DNA from: an uncultured Porphyromonadaceae bacterium
GTDB lineage: Bacteria; Bacteroidota; Bacteroidia; Bacteroidales; Muribaculaceae
NCBI GenBank assembly: GCA_900552325.1
Contig: URZG01000088.1
Coordinates: 1-8,144 of the forward strand
Direction: 5' to 3'
DNA: 8,144 nucleotides
Position 1 is the first letter of the stretch. Each line of letters begins with the position of its first letter. This document shows positions 1-5,899 of the stretch, piece by piece. The notes beneath the pieces were generated by a model. That model was not told where the DNA came from. It made no database searches and worked only from the letters and a program-made list of their open reading frames with translations. A program made the translations under genes and the position numbers.

Positions 1-949
1 TGCGCGAGAAAACATGTTTGGGCAACTGCCGCCGGTTCTTGTTGATAAGCGAGTTGGCGGCCTCCACGATGTTCTGGGTGGAGCGGTAGTTCTGTTCGAG
101 CTTGAAGATGCGGAGATTGGGGTAGGCTTTCTCTAGGTTGAGTATATTCTGTATGCTGGCGCCGCGGAAGGAGTAGATGCTCTGGGCGTCGTCGCCCACC
201 ATCGTCAGGGCGTTGGTGCGCTCGCACAGCTCCGTGACGATGCAGTGCTGGGCGAAATTGGTGTCCTGATACTCGTCGACGAGCACATAACGGAAGAATT
301 CGCGGTAGTGGTTGAGCACGTCGGGGTTATCCTTCAGGAGCACATTGGTATAATAAAGCAGGTCGTCGAAGTCCATCGCTCCGGCCAGGCGGCAACGCTG
401 GCGGTAGGCGCGGTATATGTCGACCGTCAGGGGGCGTCGGGCGTCCTTGTCGGCACGCATCAGGTCGGGCGATGCGGCGTAGGCCGCCGGCGATATGAGG
501 GCGTTCTTGGCGTGGGAGATGGCGTTCTGCACTACCGACGGCTTGTAGATCTTGTCGTCGAGCTTCATCTCCTTTATGATGGTCTTTATCAACGCCTTGG
601 AGTCGGCGGCATCATAGATGGTGAACGACGGTTTGAAGCCGATGCGGTCGGCGTGCGCGCGGAGCAGACGCGAGAAAATGGAGTGGAAGGTGCCCATCCA
701 CAGCCGCGAGGCAACCTGGTGCCCAACGAGCTGCTCTATGCGCTCGCGCATCTCGCGCGCGGCCTTGTTGGTGAAGGTCAGCGCCATTATGCGCCAGGGC
801 TCGTAGCCGTGGCACAGGAGGTGCACTATCTTGTAGGTGAGCACACGCGTTTTGCCCGACCCGGCGCCGGCGATTACCAGCTGCGGGCCGTCGCAATAGA
901 CCACCGCCTCCCTCTGCTGCCCGTTGAGCCTCGAAAGGTAATCCTCCAT
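1..949 (-). CDS. uvrD: UvrD/PcrA-type superfamily 1 ATP-dependent DNA helicase, N-terminal part (runs off the window)
   Basis: This is the first 316 residues of a 3'-5' DNA helicase that unwinds DNA in nucleotide-excision and mismatch repair and strips proteins from DNA. It has the superfamily 1A motifs in order: Walker A GAGSGKT (residues 28-34, Lys33), motif Ia LTFTNKAA (57-64), motif Ib GTFHS (86-90), Walker B LVDEYQDTN (223-231, Asp225-Glu226), motif III GDDAQSIYSFRGA (252-264) and motif IV LEQNYRS (284-290). Family members are about 700-780 residues, so more than half, including motifs V-VI, lies beyond base 1. The ATG at 949-947 is chosen because it overlaps the stop of the upstream DUF4250 gene (TGATG) and the product begins MEDYLSRLNGQQREAV, the normal start with a Q-motif. 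The one-base overlap suggests translational coupling. Rep or PcrA naming is equally possible; the family call is secure. Confidence 0.96.
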   Translation of the reverse strand, partial: MEDYLSRLNGQQREAVVYCDGPQLVIAGAGSGKTRVLTYKIVHLLCHGYEPWRIMALTFTNKAAREMRERIEQLVGHQVASRLWMGTFHSIFSRLLRAHADRIGFKPSFTIYDAADSKALIKTIIKEMKLDDKIYKPSVVQNAISHAKNALISPAAYAASPDLMRADKDARRPLTVDIYRAYRQRCRLAGAMDFDDLLYYTNVLLKDNPDVLNHYREFFRYVLVDEYQDTNFAQHCIVTELCERTNALTMVGDDAQSIYSFRGASIQNILNLEKAYPNLRIFKLEQNYRSTQNIVEAANSLINKNRRQLPKHVFSR

Positions 950-1128
950 CAGGCGAAACGGTTGGTGGATGGTTGGTATTCGAAGCCGCTGCGGGCCAGG
1001 GCGCCCTCCAGCTCGGCGCGGTCTACGCCGAGGTCGTCGCACAGTTCGTCGAGCGAGCCGTAATTGTCGCGGAGTTTGGTGTTTATGTAGCTCAGAAGTA
1101 TATTGGGATCCTTAGGTAAATTGTCCAT
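949..1128 (-). CDS. DUF4250 domain small protein
   Basis: This is a 59-residue protein beginning MDNLPKDPNILLSYINTKLR and ending YQPSTNRFA. It matches the DUF4250 pattern as I recall it: an N-terminal 'LPKDPxxLLSxxNTKLRD', then an acidic 'SLDELCDDLGVD' helix that looks like the first helices of a helix-turn-helix, and a C-terminal 'YxPxTNxF'. The function of the family is unknown; the helix pattern hints at nucleic-acid binding, which is inference. The ATG at 1128-1126 is preferred over an in-frame TTG at 1146 because the family begins with M-x-N-L-P and the TTG falls inside the likely -7 promoter word. The stop overlaps the helicase start by one base, so the two are probably co-transcribed and translationally coupled. 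There is no Shine-Dalgarno sequence; the leader is AT-rich, as usual in Bacteroidetes. Confidence 0.85.
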   Translation of the reverse strand: MDNLPKDPNILLSYINTKLRDNYGSLDELCDDLGVDRAELEGALARSGFEYQPSTNRFA

Positions 1129-1143
1129 ATCGTTATTTTTACG

Positions 1144-1151
1144 CAAATTTA
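1144..1151 (-). promoter_or_regulatory. Possible Bacteroidetes -7 element (TAAATTTG) for the DUF4250-helicase unit
   Basis: Read on the minus strand, this matches the Bacteroidetes primary sigma -7 consensus TAnnTTTG exactly. It lies 15 bases before the DUF4250 ATG, implying a very short leader. No clear TTG-type -33 element is visible about 19-20 bases upstream, so the assignment rests on one half-site and position. Confidence 0.4.
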
Positions 1152-1175
1152 CGAAATTATACGGGCTTTTTCCGT

Positions 1176-1183
1176 TACCTTTG
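1176..1183 (+). promoter_or_regulatory. Bacteroidetes -7 element (TACCTTTG) for the polyprenyl synthase unit
   Basis: This is an exact match to TAnnTTTG, followed by GC and an A/T-rich leader that reaches the ATG at 1202. The start of transcription would be near 1190, giving a leader of about a dozen bases without a Shine-Dalgarno sequence. The -33 region is a poor match. The element sits inside a small inverted repeat, TTACC(1175-1179)-TTTGC-GGTAA(1185-1189), which could be chance or an operator. It is in the 73-bp region shared with the divergent DUF4250 gene. Confidence 0.55.
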
Positions 1184-1201
1184 CGGTAAAAAATTATTTA
1201 T

Positions 1202-2161
1202 ATGGAATTTACCACAGATTATTTTTCCGATATAATTGAGAAAGGAATCGCAGCCATAGATTATCCCGCCGAGCCCCACGGGCTTTACGATCCGATACGT
1301 TACACCCTCGAGGGTGGCGGCAAACGTCTGCGCCCGGTACTGCTGATGGCTACGGCGGCCGCCTGTGGCCTGCTTCCCGAGAAGGTGCTGTCGCCGGCTA
1401 TCGGTATAGAACTGTTCCATAATTTTACGCTTCTCCACGACGATGTGATGGATAACGCCGACGTGCGCCGCGGCCGTCCCGCCGTACACCGCCGCTGGAA
1501 CAACTCCACGGCTATCCTGTCGGGCGACGCCATGCTCACTATGGCCACCCAGATGATGACCCGTTCGTCGGTGCGTCTGCTGCCCGGGGTTATGTATATG
1601 TTCAACCGCACGGCCATGGAGATATACCAGGGGCAGCAGTATGACATGGACTTCGAGGATCGACGCGACGTCACCGAGGAGGAATATCTCGAGATGATAC
1701 GCCTGAAAACCTCCGTGCTCCTTGCCTGTGCCTGCTACCTCGGCGCTCTCCTGGCAGGTGCACCTGCCGAGGATCAGAAAGCGATGTATAGTTACGGCGA
1801 GAAACTCGGGCTGGCTTTCCAGCTGCGCGACGACTACCTCGACACTTACGGCGACCCCGCGATTTTCGGCAAGGAGATCGGCGGCGACATCATCAACCGG
1901 AAAAAGACGTGGCTCTGGATCATGGCCTCGCAGCGCGCCCCCAAAGAACTGAACGAGATTCTCGACAAACGGCTGTCAGACCATCTGCTGGTGGAGGAGG
2001 TAAAAGGGCTTTATGACCGCCTGGGACTTCCCGCGGAATCGGCGGCGCTGATTGACCGGTATGTGCAGGAAGCCGTAGCGGCGCTTCCCGCCACCCTCCC
2101 CGCCGATGCAATGAATTTCTTCAAGAACCTTGCACTGAATCTCTCCTCGCGCGAAAGCTGA
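1202..2161 (+). CDS. Polyprenyl (isoprenyl diphosphate) synthase, probably short-chain product
   Basis: This 319-residue all-helical trans-prenyltransferase condenses isopentenyl diphosphate onto an allylic diphosphate. It shows GGGKRLRP (residues 38-45, IPP binding), the first aspartate-rich motif DDVMD (80-84), RRGRP (89-93), K169-T170, and the second aspartate-rich motif DDYLD (210-214) after Q207, followed by GKEIGGDI (223-230). The length is normal. The residue five before the first motif is Phe75. Long-chain enzymes such as IspB have Ala there, and a bulky residue blocks elongation, so a C15-C20 product is inferred. The first motif lacks the two-residue insertion of IspA-type farnesyl diphosphate synthases. 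The protein could supply precursors for undecaprenyl phosphate, quinones or other isoprenoids. The gene has its own promoter and overlaps the TatD gene by one base (TGATG). Confidence 0.93.
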   Translation: MEFTTDYFSDIIEKGIAAIDYPAEPHGLYDPIRYTLEGGGKRLRPVLLMATAAACGLLPEKVLSPAIGIELFHNFTLLHDDVMDNADVRRGRPAVHRRWNNSTAILSGDAMLTMATQMMTRSSVRLLPGVMYMFNRTAMEIYQGQQYDMDFEDRRDVTEEEYLEMIRLKTSVLLACACYLGALLAGAPAEDQKAMYSYGEKLGLAFQLRDDYLDTYGDPAIFGKEIGGDIINRKKTWLWIMASQRAPKELNEILDKRLSDHLLVEEVKGLYDRLGLPAESAALIDRYVQEAVAALPATLPADAMNFFKNLALNLSSRES

Positions 2162-2943
2162 TGATTGATACCCACACACATCTCTACGACGAGGCTTTCC
2201 GCGCTGACGGCGAGACGTCTGCCGATGCCGTGCGTCGGGCCATCGGCGCCGGGGTGAAGCGGATGATTCTGCCGGGTTGCACCCCGGCCGATCTTCCGGA
2301 GATGTATCGCCTCCGGGAAGAATTTCCCGAAAATATATTTCTTGCCGCAGGGCTTCATCCCACCGAATTGCCGGAACCTGCGGCGGTTGATACGCAACTG
2401 GCTGGGATCGAGAATGAATTGCGCTCAAATCGCGGGCTGTATGTGGCGGTAGGGGAGATAGGTATGGACCTCTATTGGGATAAGTCGCGCCTTGAGGAGC
2501 AGAAGAGGGTTTTCGAGGCGCAGTGCCGTCTGGCCGCGGAGCTTGACCTGCCGGTGATAATACATTGCCGCGAGGCGCTCGACGAGACATTGGCGGTGCT
2601 TGCATCGCTTCCGCAGTTGCCGCGCGGAGTGTTCCACAGTTTTTCAGGAACTCCGGAGGATGTGGCGCGCATACGTTCGTCGGGCGATTTCTATTTCGGC
2701 ATCAACGGCATTGTGACATTTAAGAAATCTACTCTTCCGGCAACTTTGCCGCACATCCCCTCCGACCGGCTCATGCTGGAGACGGATTCGCCATATCTCG
2801 CCCCTGTGCCCCGCCGCGGACGCCGCAACGAATCGGCCTATCTGCCGTACACCGCCGCCTGTGTGGCCGAGGCATTGTCGTTGACTCCCGAGGCCATCGA
2901 CCGTCTGACTACTGAAAACGCCAGCCGCCTTTTTAATATATAG
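2161..2943 (+). CDS. TatD-family metal-dependent hydrolase (DNase/deacylase-like)
   Basis: This is a 260-residue TIM-barrel amidohydrolase-fold protein of the usual length. Visible metal and signature sites are HTH (His5, His7), GLHP (64-67, His66), VGEIGMDLYWD (97-107, Glu99), IIHCRE (133-138, His135), HSFSG (159-163, His159) and ETDSPYLAP (207-215, Asp209), then RRGRRNE (218-224), the basic loop common to the family. All expected metal ligands are present, so it should be active. Family members are reported as 3'-5' exonucleases or D-aminoacyl-tRNA deacylase-like enzymes; the substrate cannot be read from sequence. The start ATG overlaps the polyprenyl synthase stop by one base. The next ORF starts two bases after its TAG, which indicates one transcript. 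Confidence 0.94.
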   Translation: MIDTHTHLYDEAFRADGETSADAVRRAIGAGVKRMILPGCTPADLPEMYRLREEFPENIFLAAGLHPTELPEPAAVDTQLAGIENELRSNRGLYVAVGEIGMDLYWDKSRLEEQKRVFEAQCRLAAELDLPVIIHCREALDETLAVLASLPQLPRGVFHSFSGTPEDVARIRSSGDFYFGINGIVTFKKSTLPATLPHIPSDRLMLETDSPYLAPVPRRGRRNESAYLPYTAACVAEALSLTPEAIDRLTTENASRLFNI

Positions 2944-2945
2944 CT

Positions 2946-3176
2946 ATGATATACCGGATTTTAAAACAGTTATTCCTTGCAGGTGCCGTTTTTGTCGCCT
3001 CAGCAGCGCTATCGGCACAGGAACTTACCGTGAAGCGCATGGAGTGCGATCTGATGGACCTCTCCGCCAAGAAATATGAACGCCGCGATCTCAATGGCGA
3101 ACCCTGCGCCCTGGTGAAAGTGCAGCTCGATGGTCGCCCATTTTTCATCGACCGCACCGGCAAAGAACTCAGATAA
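2946..3176 (+). CDS. Small secreted protein of unknown function, possibly a truncated remnant
   Basis: This 76-residue ORF starts two bases after the TatD stop. Residues 1-24 form a signal peptide: a short basic start (MIYRILKQ), a hydrophobic core (LFLAGAVFVASAAL) and a likely cleavage after SAQ or SA. The mature start, ELTVKRMECDLMDLSAKKYE, followed by RDLNGEPCALVKVQL, resembles the N-terminal segment found in larger secreted Bacteroidales proteins with downstream PEGA, formylglycine-enzyme-like or repeat domains; this likeness is from memory. The last residues, PFFIDRTGKELR, look more like one WG/KWG repeat. The protein is much shorter than such relatives, so it may be a fragment left by a deletion or insertion, or a short chimera. 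It sits exactly where the base composition changes. It could still be translated, since it is in the same unit as the TatD gene. Confidence 0.6.
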   Translation: MIYRILKQLFLAGAVFVASAALSAQELTVKRMECDLMDLSAKKYERRDLNGEPCALVKVQLDGRPFFIDRTGKELR

Positions 3177-3188
3177 CCGCACCGACAA
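3151..3188 (+). repeat. Short imperfect direct repeat at the edge of the low-GC segment
   Basis: Two 13-base copies, ACCGCACCGGCAA (3151-3163) and ACCGCACCGACAA (3176-3188), differ at one position and are offset by 25 bases. The first lies in the end of the 76-residue ORF. The second runs up to the first base of the ADP-ribosylglycohydrolase start codon. This could be a duplication scar at a recombination junction, or chance. Confidence 0.5.
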
Positions 3189-4129
3189 TGATCCAAAGGC
3201 CAACAATTACTGAACAAATGCTCGGTTGCCTCTACGGGCAGGCTATCGGCGATGCACTCGGTCTGGGATCCGAGTTCATGCGCAAATCCAAGGTCGCTGA
3301 TACATATCCCGACGGACTCTCCAGGTATGAGCAGATTATTCAGGATAACCATCGTTCCCGGTGGGAAAGAGGAGCATGGACCGACGATACCGATATGATG
3401 CTTTGTATCATGGATGGTTTTGACGACGGCAGATTTGACACGAACAGGATTGCAAAGAATTTTAAAAATTGGTGTGACAGTGACCCGATGGGGATAGGAA
3501 GCCATACATTGAAAGTATTGAGTATGGCGGACTATGTGGACTCTCCCGAGGAAGCATCGAAGCTTTGGTGGGAACTATCGCGCAGACAAAGTGCTGCAAA
3601 CGGAGCACTGATGAGAACTTCTGTGGTCGGGCTTGCCAAAGATGATGTAGCTATTCAGGCCGAAACAATATGTAGGCTTACCCATTATGATCCCCGTTGC
3701 ATAGGCGCATGTGTAATATGCAGTGAGATAATCAATAATCTGGTGTGGAATAACCGGGAACTATCATTGGATGATATTATCGCCTTATCTGCGAGATACG
3801 ACACGAGAATAATCGAATGGGTTGAACTGGCATTTAAAAGTGGGGATATTTCGGCTCTTGAATTGGATGAACCGCATACCATGGGATATACCCTCCGGAC
3901 GTTGGCCGCTGCTTTGTGGTGTTACACCCACTCTGCAGATTTTATTTCCGGATTATTGGCGGTTGTTAACGAAGGTGGAGATGCCGACACAAACGCAGCG
4001 GTGGCATGCGCCGTGTTAGGCGCGAAATTCGGAATCCAAAATATCCCGCCATATTACATCAACCATCTTTTCAACGAACCACTTTATCAGCGAAAAGTGA
4101 CTGCTTTCATTGAAAAAGCCCTTGCATAA
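3188..4129 (+). CDS. ADP-ribosylglycohydrolase (DraG/ARH family)
   Basis: This 313-residue all-helical dinuclear Mg/Mn hydrolase normally removes ADP-ribose from proteins, nucleic acids or small ADP-ribosyl compounds. It has the full family signature: GCLYGQAIGDALGLGSEF (13-30), the metal motif WTDDTDM (64-70: Thr65, Asp66, Asp67), ANGALMR (137-143), the THYDPR motif (165-170), and the C-terminal metal motif GGDADTNAAV (263-272: Asp265, Asp267, Thr268) followed by GAKFG (278-282). Length is normal and no metal ligand is missing, so activity is likely. No ADP-ribosyltransferase partner is visible, so this is not a recognisable DraT-DraG or toxin-antitoxin pair. Sampled lines are about 35-40% GC, against 60-70% in flanking genes, and codon choice is AT-rich, suggesting recent acquisition. 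It starts 11 bases after the preceding ORF and may use the same transcript. The true substrate is unknown. Confidence 0.93.
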   Translation: MIQRPTITEQMLGCLYGQAIGDALGLGSEFMRKSKVADTYPDGLSRYEQIIQDNHRSRWERGAWTDDTDMMLCIMDGFDDGRFDTNRIAKNFKNWCDSDPMGIGSHTLKVLSMADYVDSPEEASKLWWELSRRQSAANGALMRTSVVGLAKDDVAIQAETICRLTHYDPRCIGACVICSEIINNLVWNNRELSLDDIIALSARYDTRIIEWVELAFKSGDISALELDEPHTMGYTLRTLAAALWCYTHSADFISGLLAVVNEGGDADTNAAVACAVLGAKFGIQNIPPYYINHLFNEPLYQRKVTAFIEKALA

Positions 4130-4138
4130 TACGTATTA
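4127..4138. repeat. 12-bp perfect palindrome between convergent genes
   Basis: TAATACGTATTA begins with the stop codon of the ADP-ribosylglycohydrolase gene and fills most of the 15-base gap to the convergent four-helix-bundle gene. It has no loop and no following T-run, so it does not look like a Rho-independent terminator. It could be a protein-binding site or chance in AT-rich DNA. Confidence 0.4.
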
Positions 4139-4144
4139 CTGAAA

Positions 4145-4780
4145 TCAATTAAATTTATCTTTAGGGGGGAATCCTTGGCGTGGCTGAGTCGGCTGAGAAC
4201 TCCGAGGATTCTGATAGTTCGCAGGGGCGGACGATTGGCGGCGGGAGTCCAGGCGCGCTTTTGTCATTTGCTCGCGGATTCCGCCGTTTTTCAGGAAGTC
4301 GGATTTCTGACGTTCAATCAGGCGGTGAAGCAGTACATCGGCCTGATGTATGAGGATTATGGCTATATTGGCAACCGTTTCGTCGGTGCGGACGCGCACT
4401 GCCTCGCGGAAATATGCCGAATCATTGTTGTTCATGCATATCCTTCGGGTAATCAGCGCTTTTTCCTCATTTTTTGACCATTGGTGCAGATTACGCACCC
4501 TCAGATAGTCTTCGTAGTCAATAAGCAGTTCCTGGAGACTTGCTTTGGCCACGTTGGTGAGTTTGATTTCGGTTTCTTTAGACGTGGAGCCTGCCACACT
4601 GCCTTCGGCAATATTCTGTTTGCCGCTACGGGCTGCCTGAACCATCTGGTCGATGGTGCGGTCGCCTTTGGAAAGAAATCTCCCTGTGAAAATATATGTT
4701 ATGTCATAGATGATTTCAGCGATTCGGTAGACTCGTAGGTTCCGATAGAATCCTTGCTGTGGAATAAAGGTTGTGTTCAT
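4145..4780 (-). CDS. Four-helix-bundle protein with C-terminal suffix domain (S23/IVP-like)
   Basis: This 211-residue protein has its first part (about residues 10-110) matching the S23/23S rRNA intervening-sequence four-helix-bundle family: FYRNLRVYRIAEIIYDIT, then QMVQAARSGKQNIAEGS (45-61), the hallmark RA-S-x-x-NIAEG-like motif, and KLTNVAKASLQELLIDYEDYL (73-93). Residues about 138-180 (NIAIILIHQADVLLHRLIE through FLKNGGIREQMTKARLDSRR) look like the 'four helix bundle suffix' extension known from Bacteroidetes. The tail (about 181-211) is rich in Ser, Gln and Pro and probably disordered. The biochemical role of the family is unknown; the diversity-generating-retroelement accessory protein Avd has the same fold, but there is no reverse transcriptase here. 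The start lies 12 bases after the aminotransferase stop, so the gene ends the sugar operon, yet it is visibly lower in GC than that operon. It converges on the ADP-ribosylglycohydrolase gene. Confidence 0.85.
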   Translation of the reverse strand: MNTTFIPQQGFYRNLRVYRIAEIIYDITYIFTGRFLSKGDRTIDQMVQAARSGKQNIAEGSVAGSTSKETEIKLTNVAKASLQELLIDYEDYLRVRNLHQWSKNEEKALITRRICMNNNDSAYFREAVRVRTDETVANIAIILIHQADVLLHRLIERQKSDFLKNGGIREQMTKARLDSRRQSSAPANYQNPRSSQPTQPRQGFPPKDKFN

Positions 4781-4792
4781 AGAGAGAAAGTG

Positions 4793-5899
4793 TCAGAAGC
4801 GGGAGAGGATGGTGGCGATGGCGTGGGCGTCGTCGGGGGAGGTTGTGCGTGTGATCGGGAGGGACAGGATGCGGGTGGCCAGGGTTTCTGCTACGGGATG
4901 GGAGCGGGTGCCGAGTGTGTCGGCATAGCAGGGTTGCCGGTGTACGGGCACCGGGTAATGGATGTCGAAACCGATGGAGTTGTCCCGGAGGTAGTCGATG
5001 AGTTCCGGGCGGTCGGGTGTGGTGATGACGTACTGATGGAATACATGCTCCGCAGGGTCGGTTGGAATCTCCGGCAGGCCGATGCGCGGGGAATGTATCT
5101 CCGCATCGTATATGCGGGCCAGGTTGCGTCGGTAGTCGTTTTCGCGCTGCGTATAAGGAAGTTTTACGTTTAGCGCGGCGGCCTGGAGGGGATCCATCCG
5201 GCAGTTGAATCCGCAGTAGATGTTATGGTAACGCCGGGATGAGCCGTAGTTGGCCAGGGCGCGGACGGTTTCGGCGAGGCGCGAATCGGAGGTTGTTACC
5301 GCTCCGGCATCGCCGAGGGCGCCGATATTTTTGGTGGGGTAGAAACTGAAGGCTGCGGCATCGCCGAGATTGCCGGTGGATACCCCTCCGCAGGACGCTC
5401 CTATTGCCTGGGCGTTATCCTCGATAATCCTGAGGTTATGGCGCCGGGCTGTCTCCGCCAGTTTGTCGCTGAAACATACGCGGCCATAGAGGTGCACGGG
5501 CATTATGGCGCGTGTGCGTGGCGTTATCAGTGATTCCACAAGGCCGATGTCAAGGTTGTGGGTGTGCTCAGACGGCTCGGCAGTCACCGGTGTGAGTCCG
5601 GCATCGGTTATGGCCAGTACGGAAGCGATATATGTGTTGGCAGGTACTATCACCTCGTCGCCCGGCTTCATTTCGCCGAGCTCTATGTAAGCGCGGAGTA
5701 TGAGGCGAAGGGCATCCAGTCCGTTGCTCACCGCCACGGTGTGCTTCGCCCCTGTGAGGCGGCACAGGTTCTCTTCGAGGCGATCCACCTCTTCGCCTCC
5801 TATAAAGCGGCCCGACAGTGCCACGCGGCGCTGGGCCTCGATTATTTCGTCGATGAACGGTGCGTTCACCGGAGTCAGGTCAAGGAAAGGATATTTCAT
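4793..5899 (-). CDS. fdtB: PLP-dependent sugar aminotransferase, DegT/DnrJ/EryC1/StrS family (FdtB/QdtB-type)
   Basis: This 368-residue fold-type I aminotransferase of normal length transfers an amino group, usually from glutamate, to a keto-sugar nucleotide. Visible features: FLDLTPVNAPF at the start, SGRFIGGEEV (29-38), SNGLDAL (58-64, phosphate binding), the PANTYIASVLAI segment (86-97), HLYGR (136-140), IIEDNAQAIGA (158-168, Asp161 to the PLP ring nitrogen) and FYPTKNIGALGDAGA (186-200), where Lys190 should form the PLP Schiff base. Its gene follows two 3,4-ketoisomerase-like genes and overlaps the nearer by four bases (ATGA). That context points to making dTDP-Fuc3N or dTDP-Qui3N from a dTDP-3-keto-6-deoxyhexose. 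The family is secure, but the exact substrate and the FdtB name are inferred from context. The gene is GC-rich, like the rest of the operon. Confidence 0.92.
   Translation of the reverse strand: MKYPFLDLTPVNAPFIDEIIEAQRRVALSGRFIGGEEVDRLEENLCRLTGAKHTVAVSNGLDALRLILRAYIELGEMKPGDEVIVPANTYIASVLAITDAGLTPVTAEPSEHTHNLDIGLVESLITPRTRAIMPVHLYGRVCFSDKLAETARRHNLRIIEDNAQAIGASCGGVSTGNLGDAAAFSFYPTKNIGALGDAGAVTTSDSRLAETVRALANYGSSRRYHNIYCGFNCRMDPLQAAALNVKLPYTQRENDYRRNLARIYDAEIHSPRIGLPEIPTDPAEHVFHQYVITTPDRPELIDYLRDNSIGFDIHYPVPVHRQPCYADTLGTRSHPVAETLATRILSLPITRTTSPDDAHAIATILSRF

Noticed and set aside
245..1063. Long plus-strand open frame (272 residues) opposite the helicase gene
   Set aside because: The minus strand carries all helicase motifs in order through this region. 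The plus-strand frame is the usual antisense shadow in GC-rich DNA and resembles no known family.
1129..1146. Longer DUF4250 start at TTG 1146
   Set aside because: It uses a rarer start codon, overlaps the putative -7 element, and adds MRKNND before the conserved M-x-N-L-P start.
4103..4119. GCTTT/AAAGC stem near the end of the ADP-ribosylglycohydrolase gene as a terminator
   Set aside because: The stem is only five base pairs, A/T-rich, inside the coding sequence, and has no T-run after it on either strand.
3188..4129. DraT-DraG or DarT-DarG-like toxin-antitoxin pair
   Set aside because: The hydrolase has no adjacent ADP-ribosyltransferase, and it is a DraG/ARH fold, not a macrodomain.
4145..4780. 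Diversity-generating retroelement, suggested by the Avd-like four-helix-bundle fold
   Set aside because: There is no reverse transcriptase, template repeat or variable repeat in the window, and the suffix domain places the protein in the general four-helix-bundle family.
4754..5173. Plus-strand open frames opposite the four-helix-bundle and aminotransferase genes
   Set aside because: Low-complexity Gly/Val-rich translation antisense to clearly recognised proteins; no family features.
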